A DNA stretch of 36,172 bases. Source: UBA1413 sp964472165 (GTDB taxonomy: Bacteria > Bacteroidota > Bacteroidia > Bacteroidales > Prolixibacteraceae). Shown here in pieces: positions 1-9,143 of the stretch. Under the pieces are notes generated by a model, which was given only the letters and a program-made list of their open reading frames with translations, made no database searches and was not told the DNA's origin. Position 1 is the stretch's first letter. The number at the start of each line of letters is the position of its first letter. The position numbers were made by a program, and so were the translations under genes. The DNA is taken from contig CAYYJE010000023.1 of NCBI GenBank assembly GCA_964472165.1, positions 1-36,172 on the forward strand, in the 5' to 3' direction.

Positions 1-632
1 GCCGCTTCAATGGGGAGTGTTCCTGATCCGCACATCGGATCCAGGAAGTCGGAGTCTCCTTTCCATCCGGAGAGGAGAATCATGCCTGCAGCGAGAACTT
101 CACTCAGGGGCGCATCACCCTGGGCCTGCCGGTATCCGCGTTTGTGGAGCGATTCACCGGAGCTGTCGATGCTGATGGAGCAATTCTGACCGGTTACATG
201 AACATGAAAAATGATGTCGGGCTCGGTTGTATCCACACTGGGCCTGTTGCCGGTCCGCTGACGGAACCGGTCGGCAATGGCATCCTTCAGTTTCAGGGAG
301 GCAAACATCGAATTCCGGAACATTTCCGACTGGATGACGGTACTTTGGATGGCAAAGGTATCGTGAAGGTTCATGAATTGTTCCCATTTGATTTTCAGAC
401 AGTTGATGTAGAATTCATCCACGTTGGTGAAACTGAATGCATCAAGTTGCTTGAAAACCCTGAGCGCGGTGCGAAGCCGGTAATTGGCCCTGTAGATCAT
501 GGCCTTGTCGCCTTTGAAATGGACAGCCCTGTTCCCCGGCTCCACTTCCTTGCCCCCGATTTCCCTGATTTCGTCTGCAAGGACCTCTTCGAGTCCTTCC
601 ATGGTTTTTACGGTGATTGAAAAATTTTCCAA
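1..632 (-). CDS. THUMP-domain class I RNA methyltransferase, RlmL-like (3' end outside window)
   Basis: About 210 codons are visible and the C-terminus lies beyond the left edge. The N-terminal part fits the ferredoxin-like/THUMP module of COG0116 proteins, which methylate guanine or adenine in 23S rRNA. Near the edge the SAM-binding motif I appears as DPMCGSGTLPIEA, preceded by the family's RGYR segment. The first ATG is at 602, but an in-frame TTG at 632 gives the N-terminus MENFSITVKTMEGLEE, which restores the first beta strand expected in this family, so I prefer TTG. It begins 23 bp after the cysE stop and is probably co-transcribed with cysK-cysE. The family call is firm; the exact rRNA position modified is unknown. 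Confidence 0.85.
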   Translation of the reverse strand, partial: MENFSITVKTMEGLEEVLADEIREIGGKEVEPGNRAVHFKGDKAMIYRANYRLRTALRVFKQLDAFSFTNVDEFYINCLKIKWEQFMNLHDTFAIQSTVIQSEMFRNSMFASLKLKDAIADRFRQRTGNRPSVDTTEPDIIFHVHVTGQNCSISIDSSGESLHKRGYRQAQGDAPLSEVLAAGMILLSGWKGDSDFLDPMCGSGTLPIEA

Positions 633-655
633 GTTTGATCGATTTGGTATGATGG

Positions 656-1582
656 TTAAATTCCGGCGCCGTTGGAGAAACTGTTCTCCCTGGGGCGGTC
701 CTGAATCACTTTTGAATTGGGAGGCAGGCTTCTTGTCAACCAGACGTTACCCCCAATGACCGAATTTTTCCCGATGGTAACCCTCCCCAGAATGGTGGCT
801 CCTGCATAGATGACCACGTTGTCTTCCACGATAGGATGGCGTGGAATCCCCTTCACCGGATTGCCGTTTTTATCCAGCTCAAAGCTTTTAGCCCCCAGTG
901 TTACTCCCTGGTAGATCTTGACATGGTTTCCGATTATGCAGGTTGATCCGATTACCACACCAGTTCCGTGGTCAATCGCAAAAAATTCACCGATTTCTGC
1001 TCCCGGATGAATGTCAATTCCGGTTTCACTGTGTGCCATTTCTGCAATATACCGGGGGATCAGGGGTACGTTGAGTTCTGCCATCCGGTGGGCAATGCGG
1101 TAATTGGTGATAGCCCGGATGGCCGGGTAGCAGAAAATTACTTCCCCATAACTTTTGGCGGCAGGATCACCCAGATAGAGCGCCTTCACATCATTTACCA
1201 TTTTCCGCCTGATTTCAGGGAGCGTCTGAATAAAGAGGGCCGCGGCTATTTTTGCCTTATCCCTGTGGTTTTCAACTTTGTTGATCGTTGGGTCTGCGCA
1301 TTCGAAGCACATGCCTGCCAGAATTTCCCTCGACAAGATGTCGTAGAGCTCATCCAGGTAAACTCCCATATAATGCTGGGTTGTCTGAGGCCTTAACGAG
1401 GTGTCGCCAAAGTAGCCGGGGAAAATGATTTCGCGGACCAGGTCAATCACCCTCCCCAGTTTTTGGATGCTGGGCAGAGGTTCTCCCTGCCGGTGTTCAT
1501 GGCATACCATGTTAAAAGATTCGGGATCCGAAAGGTTTTGGATCGTCTCCTGAAAATTGCCGGGTAGGATGGATTCATTCAT
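656..1582 (-). CDS. cysE: Serine O-acetyltransferase (EpsC type)
   Basis: Makes O-acetylserine from serine and acetyl-CoA, the first step of cysteine synthesis, in the cytoplasm. The 308-aa protein has an alpha-helical N-terminal half and a left-handed beta-helix of hexapeptide repeats from about residue 185 on. The catalytic region TGIDIHPGAEIG and the DHGTGVVIG segment are intact. The protein ends in GAGI. In known cysteine synthase complexes the terminal isoleucine of serine acetyltransferase inserts into the CysK active site, so this tail suggests a regulated complex with the neighbouring CysK. The start overlaps the cysK stop by 8 bp, which indicates translational coupling. The length fits the longer EpsC branch common in Bacteroidota. 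Confidence 0.96.
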   Translation of the reverse strand: MNESILPGNFQETIQNLSDPESFNMVCHEHRQGEPLPSIQKLGRVIDLVREIIFPGYFGDTSLRPQTTQHYMGVYLDELYDILSREILAGMCFECADPTINKVENHRDKAKIAAALFIQTLPEIRRKMVNDVKALYLGDPAAKSYGEVIFCYPAIRAITNYRIAHRMAELNVPLIPRYIAEMAHSETGIDIHPGAEIGEFFAIDHGTGVVIGSTCIIGNHVKIYQGVTLGAKSFELDKNGNPVKGIPRHPIVEDNVVIYAGATILGRVTIGKNSVIGGNVWLTRSLPPNSKVIQDRPRENSFSNGAGI

Positions 1583-2510
1583 TCTTTTCGTGATTAAAAA
1601 GGGGAGTACTCAGGTATCTTTCTCCGGTATCGCAAACAATAAAAACAATGGTTTTGCCTTTGTTTTCCGGTTTTTTTGCAACTTCCAGCGCGGCATAACA
1701 GTTGGCTCCGGAGGAGATTCCCGCCAGAATTCCTTCCTGGACGGCCAGTTTTCGGGCGTATTCAAATGCTTTGTCGTCAGGAACCCGGAATACTTCGTCG
1801 TAAATTGCTGTGTCGATCACATCCGGCACGAATCCGGGCCCGATTCCCTGGATCTTGTGTTTACCCGCCTTTCCGCCTGAAAGTACGGGAGAGCCTGCGG
1901 GTTCAACCACAATGCTGTGGAGCAGTGGATTTTTCTCTTTCAGGTATGCAGTAACTCCGGTAATGGTTCCTCCGGTTCCTGCACCTGCCACGAAAATGTT
2001 TACTTTTCCGCCCGTATCTTCCCAGATTTCCGGTCCTGTGGTCTGCCAGTGCATAAGGGCATTGGCCGGATTGCTGAATTGCATGGGGATGAACGATTTG
2101 GCGTGTGCCGATGCCAATTCCTTGGCCCTGGCAATGGCCTCTGTCATTCCTCCGGCAGCAGGCGTGAGAACAACTGTGGCCCCATAGGCGCCAATGAGAA
2201 TCCTCCTTTCCATGGATGCGCTTTCGGGCATAACGATGGTCAGAGAATATCCCTTTACAGCACAAACCATAGCCAGTCCAATGCCAGTATTGCCACTGGT
2301 GGGTTCCACGATGAAGGTTTCCCTGTCGACCAGTCCCGCTGCTTCTGCGGCTTCAATCATGGCTCTGGCAAGCCTGTCCTTTACCGATCCGCCCGGATTC
2401 ATCGATTCCAACTTGGCTAAAAGTGTAGCACCGGTTCCCTCTGCCAGCCGGTTTAGCCTTACCAAAGGAGTTTTTCCAATCAGTCTGGTAATATCCTGTG
2501 AGATATTCAT
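1575..2510 (-). CDS. cysK: Cysteine synthase A (O-acetylserine sulfhydrylase)
   Basis: PLP enzyme that converts O-acetylserine and sulfide to cysteine. The 311-aa length is typical. The PLP-binding lysine is Lys44 in NPGGSVKDR. The phosphate and substrate loops TSGNTG (about residue 71), GTGGTITG (about 178) and the late SSGA are all present. It is the first gene of a cysK-cysE(-methyltransferase) operon and overlaps cysE by 8 bp. The ATG at 2510 matches the usual N-terminus just before the TRLIGKTPLV segment. Confidence 0.97.
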   Translation of the reverse strand: MNISQDITRLIGKTPLVRLNRLAEGTGATLLAKLESMNPGGSVKDRLARAMIEAAEAAGLVDRETFIVEPTSGNTGIGLAMVCAVKGYSLTIVMPESASMERRILIGAYGATVVLTPAAGGMTEAIARAKELASAHAKSFIPMQFSNPANALMHWQTTGPEIWEDTGGKVNIFVAGAGTGGTITGVTAYLKEKNPLLHSIVVEPAGSPVLSGGKAGKHKIQGIGPGFVPDVIDTAIYDEVFRVPDDKAFEYARKLAVQEGILAGISSGANCYAALEVAKKPENKGKTIVFIVCDTGERYLSTPLFNHEKNE

Positions 2511-2562
2511 CTGTCTATATTCTGGTTTAAAAAAAATAAAGTTAACGCATGTGGTGAAAAAA

Positions 2563-3093
2563 TCATAGCCATTCCCTGATTATTTGCAGTGCATGCTGTA
2601 ATCTTTTCTCACCGTGGCCTGTGACAGTCCGGAAGTTAAATCCGTAATTCAGCAGATTTTCCCGGTATTTCCCGGAAAGGATGTTCCTCATCTCCCCGCC
2701 GTTTTCCCTCAGAGGGTCTGCTTCCCAGGGCAGGTCGGTATCACAAAGCAGAAAGAGCCCAACAGGAGCCGACACAATTGCTTCATGAATCCAGAAAGGT
2801 GCTTCTCCGTAAACTACCTCAAACCAAACTTTGGTGATGATAAGCCAGGTGTCAAAGATAACCAGACCGGTGTTCATGGTAAGGGCTGATTCCATCTGTC
2901 TTTTCTGAACGATGGCAATTTTTTCCACATCTTCACGGGTATAGTGAACGCCCGATTTCTCCAGGTATTCACGGGCGTATTCCGGAAATAAGGGTGCTGA
3001 AAACCAGGCACCCAATTGCCGGGTCAGTTCCGATTTCCCGGTTGATTCAGCCCCAGTGACTACAATAATGCGGGGTTGTTTAATTGCGAACAT
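2563..3093 (-). CDS. NadR-like P-loop kinase (probable ribosylnicotinamide kinase)
   Basis: A 176-aa P-loop protein with Walker A GAESTGKS near the N-terminus, resembling the C-terminal ribosylnicotinamide kinase domain of NadR without the adenylyltransferase and DNA-binding parts. It probably phosphorylates nicotinamide riboside to NMN for NAD salvage. I chose the ATG at 3093 because a longer open frame upstream only reads pnuC in another frame. The start lies 14 bp inside the 3' end of pnuC, so the two are translationally coupled: PnuC imports nicotinamide riboside and the kinase traps it. Substrate is inferred from family and neighbour; thiamine kinase pairing is a less likely alternative. 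Confidence 0.82.
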   Translation of the reverse strand: MFAIKQPRIIVVTGAESTGKSELTRQLGAWFSAPLFPEYAREYLEKSGVHYTREDVEKIAIVQKRQMESALTMNTGLVIFDTWLIITKVWFEVVYGEAPFWIHEAIVSAPVGLFLLCDTDLPWEADPLRENGGEMRNILSGKYRENLLNYGFNFRTVTGHGEKRLQHALQIIREWL

Positions 3094-3691
3094 ATTCCGG
3101 TTTTTGGACTGATTTTTTCCATTCGAGGTACCCGTAAACCGCAAGTATGGTGTATACCAGATAGAGAATGGCAGTCGGGTACAATCCTCTGTAAAGATAG
3201 AGGCCGGCGGCAGCAAGGTCCGCCACAATCCATACAATCCAGTTGAACAATATTTTGCGGGCAAGCATCCAGGTGGCTACAATACTCAGTGAAGTAGTCA
3301 CCGCATCCATAAATGGTACCGGTGAATCGGTGAAGGCCGACAAAATGTAATATATCAGCCCGATAAGGGGAATTACAAGCGCACCCAGCTTCGTTCCCTC
3401 CGAAGTTGTCAGTCTGCTGACAGGCAACTGTCCGGATGGATTGTCCCGTTTCCCTTTCAGCCAGTAATACCACCCGTAAATTCCCATTCCCACATAGTAG
3501 AATTGCAAAAGGGTGTTGGCATAAAACCGGGCTTCGAAAAACACGATCACATACAGGATGGAAGAGGCCACTCCCACAGGCCAGGTGAAGATATTCTGCC
3601 TGACAGAAAGGATAATATAAACCAGTCCCAGGAAGGCTCCCAGAAATTCTGTAAGATTGGAGGATAGCCATGTTGTCACCGTCTCAACCAT
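3080..3691 (-). CDS. pnuC: Nicotinamide riboside transporter PnuC
   Basis: A 203-aa inner-membrane protein with about seven hydrophobic segments, of the PnuC family of vitamin facilitators. Aromatic-rich stretches such as FYYVGMGIYGWYYWLKG are typical of PnuC. It starts 9 bp after the true stop of the ctp protease and overlaps the downstream kinase, so ctp-pnuC-kinase reads as one operon. PnuC-like proteins can also carry thiamine (PnuT) or riboflavin (PnuX); the neighbouring NadR-like kinase favours nicotinamide riboside. Confidence 0.9.
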   Translation of the reverse strand: MVETVTTWLSSNLTEFLGAFLGLVYIILSVRQNIFTWPVGVASSILYVIVFFEARFYANTLLQFYYVGMGIYGWYYWLKGKRDNPSGQLPVSRLTTSEGTKLGALVIPLIGLIYYILSAFTDSPVPFMDAVTTSLSIVATWMLARKILFNWIVWIVADLAAAGLYLYRGLYPTAILYLVYTILAVYGYLEWKKSVQKPEYVRN

Positions 3692-3700
3692 CGGCCGGGC

Positions 3701-5018
3701 TTATTCAGCAGGGATTAAAAGCTGTTTGAAACTCTTTGGGTTATTGATCAGGTCAAGTGCTTTCAGNNNNNNNNNNNNNNNNNNNNNNNNNNNNNNNNNN
3801 NNNNNNNNNNNNNNNNNNNNNNNNNNNNNNNNNNNNNNNNNNNNNNNNNNNNNNNNNNNNNNNNNNGGTTTTGTATTTCAGGGAGTCGGGAAAACTGATG
3901 CTGTCGGCATGAAACATTTCTCCATTCTCCATCCGTTTCTGGTAATCGGTGCGGTAATCTTCAATTCCATCCTCATAGGGTTTCTGGATACACCTGCCAC
4001 TTGGGGTATAGTAATGGGCAGTAGTCAGCCTGACCATCGATCCGTCGGTCAGGTTAAAGGGTTGCTGAACAAGTCCTTTCCCATATGACCTGCGCCCGAC
4101 GATTACTCCACGGTCCCAGTCCTGGACAGCGCCAGCCACAATCTCACTGGCCGAGGCGGATCCTTCATTGATCAGAATGATGAGTTTTCCCTCTTCAAAA
4201 GAGCCGCTGTTGGTAGCCAGGTAGGCTTTCTTAGGATTGTTCTTTCCTTCGGTATAGACAATCAGCCTGTTGGCGGGAAGAAATTCTTCCACAAGGTTTG
4301 TGGCTGCATTCAGATAGCCTCCTCCGTTATTCCGGAGATCAAGTACCAGGTTTTTGAGTTTTTCTTTTTTCAGTGCGACCATGGCGGTATTGAATTCCTC
4401 CATTGTGGTAGCCGAGAAACGGTTTAATTTTATATAACCCGTTTCTTTGTCAAGCATATAAGCCGCATCGAGGCTGTTAATAGGGATTTTGTCGCGAATG
4501 ATGGAAAAATCAAGCAGTTCCTTTTGAAATTTCCGTTGAATCTTCAGTTCCACTTTGGTGCCTTTCTCTCCCCGGAGCTTTTCAAACACATCGTTATTGG
4601 TCAATCCAATGCCTGCTACTTTAACGCCATCGATAAACAGGATCCGGTCACCCGCCAGTAATCCCGTTTTTTCAGAAGGGCCTCCAGGCACGGTGGAGGT
4701 CACCAGCAAAGTATCCTTGAAAATGTTGAAGGATATCCCGATCCCCTCAAAATTACCTTTCAGTGGCTCGTTCATTTTGTCCACCTCTTCCTTGGAGATA
4801 TAGACAGAATGAGGATCGAGTTCCTGAAGCATGGATACAATGGCTTTTTCAGTAAGTTTATTGATGTTGGTAGTATCTACGTAATAGGATTCGACCAGCC
4901 GGAGCAGTCTGCCGAATTTCAGGGTATTATCCTGCGATTTCTGGGAAAAGGCTGTAAAAAGGGTGGTCAGAAACAGGAAGATCCCGATGGCCAGTGATTT
5001 ACAGAAGAAACTTTTCAT
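3701..5018 (-). CDS. S41-family C-terminal processing peptidase (interrupted by assembly gap)
   Basis: Periplasmic serine protease of the CtpA/Prc family. A signal peptide (MKSFFCKSLAIGIFLFL...) starts at the ATG at 5018, followed by a PDZ domain (around the KGNFEGIGI and GDRILFIDGVKV segments) and the S41 catalytic core. The nucleophile lies in GSASASEIVAGA and the general-base lysine in GRRSYGKGLVQ. A 100-N gap (3767-3866) interrupts the C-terminal part. Beyond it the frame resumes as LKALDLINNPKSFKQLL and stops at 3701-3703. Because the coding frame differs on the two sides of the gap, the run of N is not the true length. It is the first gene of an operon with pnuC and the kinase. Confidence 0.92.
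3767..3866. other. Assembly gap (100 N)
   Basis: Exactly 100 N inside the 3' part of the ctp protease gene. The coding frame shifts across it, so the length is a placeholder. I see no sequence shared between the two flanks. Confidence 0.99.
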
Positions 5019-5122
5019 TTTTCGTGTTTTTATAGTTATTATCACCGGTAAACTGCCGGCATCCGATTCTGACAGCTTTCTCAGCGAATATCATGCCAAC
5101 CGTTAAATCCTTGTGACTGCAG

Positions 5123-6652
5123 TTATTCCCACTCGATGGTGGCCGGGGGTTTGGAACTGATGTCATACACGACCCTGTTGATACCTTTAACCTTGTTAAT
5201 GATTTCGTTCGACATTTTTGCGAGGAATTCATAAGGAAGGTGTACCCAGTCGGCTGTCATGGCATCGGTGGAAGAGACTGCGCGGAGGACCACGCAATTT
5301 TCATAGGTGCGTTCGTCACCCATAACCCCGACTGATTGCACAGGTAGCAAGATGACCCCTGCCTGCCATACCTTGTCGTAAAGTCCCCACTCTTTTAATC
5401 CATGGGTATAAATGGCATCGGCTTCCTGGAGCATCGTCACTTTTTCAGGAGTCACATCCCCGAGAATCCTGATTCCAAGTCCTGGTCCCGGGAAAGGATG
5501 GCGCCCAAGCAACTCCTGTTTTAGACCCAGGGCATTCCCCACGCGTCTGACCTCATCTTTGAAGAGTGTGCGAAGAGGCTCCACAATTTTAAGTTTCATC
5601 TTATCAGGCAACCCTCCCACATTGTGATGCGACTTAATGGTGGCTGAAGGTCCGTTGACCGATACCGATTCAATCACGTCGGGATAAATGGTCCCCTGAG
5701 CAAGCCATTTTACATCCTCAATCTTGTGTGCTTCGGCATCAAATACCTCAATGAAATTCCGGCCGATAATTTTTCGTTTTTCTTCGGGGTCGGTAATTCC
5801 TGCCAGATCCTTGTAAAATTTCTCACGGGCATCAATTCCGGATACATTCAGTCCCATGTCGCTGTAAGAGGCCATTACCTGTTCAAACTCATTTTTACGC
5901 AGGAGCCCGTGATCCACAAAAATGCAGGTCAGGTTTTTCCCAATGGCTTTGTGAAGCAACAGTCCGGCCACAGAAGAGTCCACCCCTCCGGACAACCCCA
6001 GGACAACCTTGTCGTTTCCCAGTTTTTGCTGCAATTCGTTCACGGTACTTTCGATGAACGATTCCGGGGTCCATTCGTTTCTGCAACCGCAAATTCCGTG
6101 GACAAAATTACCAAGAAGCTGGGTGCCATGGGTGGTATGAAAAACTTCTGGGTGGAACTGAATCCCCCAGCTTTGCTCTGCATCGATTTTGAATCCGGCG
6201 TAACGGACATCTTCAGTGGATGCAATGGTGCGGTAACCGCCGGGTAGCTTCACAATGGTATCGCCATGTGACATCCATACCTGTGTATGCGGGGGAATGC
6301 CCCTGAAAAGGAGACACTCAGGGTCGGTAAAATCAAGTTTTGCCCTGCCGTATTCTCTGGAATCGGATGCGGCTACTTCCCCGCCGTAGTAATGAACCAG
6401 GTATTGGGCGCCATAGCACACCCCCAGCAGGGGTATTTTCCCTTTGATGTCTGAAAGTTCGGGTAGGGGGGCTAATGGATCGCGTACTGAAAACGGACTT
6501 CCCGAGAGGATTACTCCTTTTACGGTTTCGTCTGCTTCCGGCACGTGGTTGAAAGGGTGGATTTCACAGTATACATTGAGCTCGCGGACGCGACGGCCAA
6601 TCAATTGGGTGTATTGCGATCCGAAGTCCAGAATCAAGATTTTTTCCTGCAT
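5123..6652 (-). CDS. guaA: GMP synthase (glutamine-hydrolysing)
   Basis: Converts XMP to GMP using glutamine and ATP. The 509-aa protein has the class I glutamine amidotransferase domain first (ILDFGSQYTQLIGRRVRE at the start; nucleophile Cys in GVCYGAQ), then the ATP-pyrophosphatase P-loop LSGGVDSSV, and ends in the usual PPATIEWE. I chose the ATG at 6652 (MQEKILILDFG) over an upstream extension because the start then matches the family and a full promoter lies just upstream. It is transcribed divergently from the LysM gene. Confidence 0.97.
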   Translation of the reverse strand: MQEKILILDFGSQYTQLIGRRVRELNVYCEIHPFNHVPEADETVKGVILSGSPFSVRDPLAPLPELSDIKGKIPLLGVCYGAQYLVHYYGGEVAASDSREYGRAKLDFTDPECLLFRGIPPHTQVWMSHGDTIVKLPGGYRTIASTEDVRYAGFKIDAEQSWGIQFHPEVFHTTHGTQLLGNFVHGICGCRNEWTPESFIESTVNELQQKLGNDKVVLGLSGGVDSSVAGLLLHKAIGKNLTCIFVDHGLLRKNEFEQVMASYSDMGLNVSGIDAREKFYKDLAGITDPEEKRKIIGRNFIEVFDAEAHKIEDVKWLAQGTIYPDVIESVSVNGPSATIKSHHNVGGLPDKMKLKIVEPLRTLFKDEVRRVGNALGLKQELLGRHPFPGPGLGIRILGDVTPEKVTMLQEADAIYTHGLKEWGLYDKVWQAGVILLPVQSVGVMGDERTYENCVVLRAVSSTDAMTADWVHLPYEFLAKMSNEIINKVKGINRVVYDISSKPPATIEWE

Positions 6653-6675
6653 TTTCGCCTGAGTAATGAATTGCA

Positions 6676-6706
6676 CAAATATATCTCAACAGGTCATAAC
6701 TACAAA
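6676..6706 (-). promoter_or_regulatory. Promoter of guaA (Bacteroidota -33/-7)
   Basis: On the minus strand TTTG (6703-6706) is followed by a 19-nt spacer and TATATTTG (6676-6683). This matches the Bacteroidota housekeeping pattern TTTG-N19-21-TAnnTTTG, about 25 nt before the guaA ATG. Confidence 0.7.
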
Positions 6707-6803
6707 AATTTTCATCCCTATCCGGTACGGATTTAACCTGGAATACGTTTTAGAGAAATCAGCGTTCAAAATCGCAGGGCTATCCATTGAAATTTATAAT
6801 TGT

Positions 6804-6811
6804 TACTTTTG
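6804..6811 (+). promoter_or_regulatory. Putative -7 box for the LysM gene
   Basis: TACTTTTG matches TAnnTTTG, 34-43 nt before the candidate TTG/GTG starts. No clear -33 element is seen. The box lies inside the longer upstream open frame and so argues that translation starts downstream of it. Confidence 0.45.
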
Positions 6812-6854
6812 TCCGTTATTTGTAGCAATATTAAACTGTCCTAAATTGATCAGA

Positions 6855-9137
6855 GTGAATAATCGTACTTTACTTATCCTTGTTCTTTGGATCAGCGCCA
6901 TTCTTCCCATTCATGCACAGGGACCTGAGGACAATGAGCGGATTGTGGAGGGAGGCAAAACCTTCCTTGTACATTCAGTCAAAGCAGGCGAAACATTGTA
7001 TTCAATCGGGAGATTCTACAATGTGGACAGGGAAGTGATTGTCAGTCACAACCCACAGGCTGCAAATGGTCTGAAAACCGGGGAGAAACTGAAAATCCCC
7101 GTGAAAAGCGAAGTGGCGGAAATCTCTCTTCCTTCCGGGGACAAAGGTGAGGTAAGCATCGTCCTGCACAAGGTTCAGCGTAAAGAGACTTTTTATTTTA
7201 TCTCCCGGAAATATGGAATCACCATTGACGACATTCTGGCGTATAATCCGGGAGTGTCTCAGTTGAAAAGGGGTGATACCCTGCGGATTCCCCAATGGGG
7301 AAAAAGCATGACGCAACCGGTACTGCAAAATGAAGAGCAACCTCTGAAGTCGGGGACCTCTGTTACACATTGGGTTCAGCCGGGAGAAACACTGTATTCA
7401 ATTTCCAGAAAATATGGAGTTTCAGTGGCTTCAATCCTTGACGAAAATCCTGATTCACAGAAATTAAAGCCCGGGATGAGGTTGACCATTTCAGCCGGCA
7501 ACGACAAAAGTGCTGTTTCGGCAAAGACCACAGATAGGTTTATTGAGCATACCATCGTCCGGGGGGAGACGCTGTATGCGGTGTGTAAAAAGTACGGGGT
7601 TACTGCTGAACGGTTGTTAGAGTTGAATCCCGGACTGAATAAAACCTTCAAGGCTGGCAATGTAATCCTTATACCTGAAAAAGTCACTGAACCTGAAAAA
7701 GTCATTGTGGATGATGAAACCACTTTGGTGAGGCATGTGGTTATCCATGGCGAAACCTTGTACAGTCTTTCGAAACATTATCACGTAGAAATATCCGATA
7801 TTATCCGGAATAATCCGGTTTTGGAATCCAGAACTCCGAGGCTGGGCGATACTTTGCTCATTGTCAATGCCACAATTGATGTGGACCCGGTGGAGGAAGA
7901 GCGTAAGATAGCCCGTTCAGAAGCCGATTGTATGGAGGTGAAGCGGAATCCGTCGGGGAGAGGCAGCATCCGTATAGCCCTGCTGTTGCCCATCATGCTG
8001 GAAACCAATCTTTATCTGAACTCAGAATTTCGCTCCGTGAAAAAAAGTGAAGAGCCGGATTCTGAGGCGGTAGAGGGCGAAACGATGTCCACCCAAAAAG
8101 AAACGTTTATCCAGTTTCATGGAAACAGCGAAAATTTCATTCATTTTTATGAAGGGGCGCTGCTCGCAGTGGATTCTCTGCGCGCAGGCGGAGTGAAGGT
8201 GGATCTGGATGTATACGATACAGAACAGAAAACATCGAAAGTCTCTTCACTCGTATCTTCAGGAGTGCTTGACCAGGCTGACCTTATCATTGGCCCTGTG
8301 TTTCCCGATCAGCAGAAGGCGATTTCTGCATTTGCCTCAGGGAAAGGAATCCCGGTCATTTCACCGCTTTCGGCTTCCGATGAGTTCACTCAGAAAAATC
8401 CATTGTTTTTTCAGATTAATCCGCCCAGGGAGTTCATTGCCCGGAAGAGAGCCGGTTATGTAATTTCTGCTTTCATAAACAGCAATGTTTTGGTGCTAAA
8501 GACAAACAGCGGATCTGCAGATGCGGAGAGTGAAGCCGGCTATCTGAACGATGAGCTCCGGGAAAAAGGCGGGCTTGCTCAGGGTACCACTGTCAGGATC
8601 ATCGACTATCAACAGGAGGGATTTTCCGGATTGAAAAGTTCATTATCCAAAGACCGGAAAAATGTGGTGGTAATTCCTTCTGACAAAGAAGCAGAAGTGA
8701 GTGTGGCTGTCTCCAATATCAAAGCACTTGCTTCGGAATTTGACATTACACTGGTCGGGTCCAACCGGTTCCCGCAATTTGACAGCATCAATCCCGATCA
8801 TTTCCACCAAGGAAAACTGGAGTTTCTCACGCCTTACTGGCCTGATTTTTCAAGGCCTGTGGTCCGGTCGTTCGTAAATAAATTCCGCACCTATTTTAAA
8901 GCCGAACCCAACCAGTTTAGCATGCAGGGGTATGATGTGGTCTTCTTTTTTGCCAAAGCCATGCACGACTTTGGCCCCGATTGCGTAAACTGCGTCTCCT
9001 TTACCAATGCCGAACTGGTGCAGGGTAACTATCACTTTGAACGGTTAAGTCCCGGTGGCTACCTCAACGATGGTTTGCATGTGATCCAATACACTCCCCA
9101 CTACCAGGTAGTCAGGAAGAAAGGACTTCACGACTGA
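6855..9137 (+). CDS. Exported LysM (x5) protein with type 1 periplasmic-binding-like domain
   Basis: About 760 aa. A signal peptide (LLILVLWISAILPIHAQ) is followed by five LysM modules at roughly residues 38-83, 102-147, 171-216, 232-278 and 296-345, most with the signature GETLYS-(I/L)-x-(R/K). The last ~370 residues resemble a type 1 periplasmic-binding fold, for example FYEGALLAVDSLRAGG and ADLIIGPVFPDQQKAI. It probably sits on peptidoglycan in the periplasm; what the binding domain recognises is not evident. There is no suitable ATG: GTG 6855 or TTG 6846 are the likely starts, because the upstream open frame runs through the guaA promoter and the -7 box. It converges on rocD with only 6 bp between the stops. 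Confidence 0.8.
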   Translation: MNNRTLLILVLWISAILPIHAQGPEDNERIVEGGKTFLVHSVKAGETLYSIGRFYNVDREVIVSHNPQAANGLKTGEKLKIPVKSEVAEISLPSGDKGEVSIVLHKVQRKETFYFISRKYGITIDDILAYNPGVSQLKRGDTLRIPQWGKSMTQPVLQNEEQPLKSGTSVTHWVQPGETLYSISRKYGVSVASILDENPDSQKLKPGMRLTISAGNDKSAVSAKTTDRFIEHTIVRGETLYAVCKKYGVTAERLLELNPGLNKTFKAGNVILIPEKVTEPEKVIVDDETTLVRHVVIHGETLYSLSKHYHVEISDIIRNNPVLESRTPRLGDTLLIVNATIDVDPVEEERKIARSEADCMEVKRNPSGRGSIRIALLLPIMLETNLYLNSEFRSVKKSEEPDSEAVEGETMSTQKETFIQFHGNSENFIHFYEGALLAVDSLRAGGVKVDLDVYDTEQKTSKVSSLVSSGVLDQADLIIGPVFPDQQKAISAFASGKGIPVISPLSASDEFTQKNPLFFQINPPREFIARKRAGYVISAFINSNVLVLKTNSGSADAESEAGYLNDELREKGGLAQGTTVRIIDYQQEGFSGLKSSLSKDRKNVVVIPSDKEAEVSVAVSNIKALASEFDITLVGSNRFPQFDSINPDHFHQGKLEFLTPYWPDFSRPVVRSFVNKFRTYFKAEPNQFSMQGYDVVFFFAKAMHDFGPDCVNCVSFTNAELVQGNYHFERLSPGGYLNDGLHVIQYTPHYQVVRKKGLHD

Positions 9138-9143
9138 GGCGGG

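Noticed and set aside
144..620. 158-aa open frame on the plus strand
   Set aside because: It is antisense to the RlmL-like gene, whose THUMP region and DPMCGSGT motif are read on the minus strand.
6666..6854. N-terminal extension of the LysM protein from ATG 6666
   Set aside because: It would overlap the guaA promoter, run through the gene's own -7 box and put 63 residues before an evident signal peptide.
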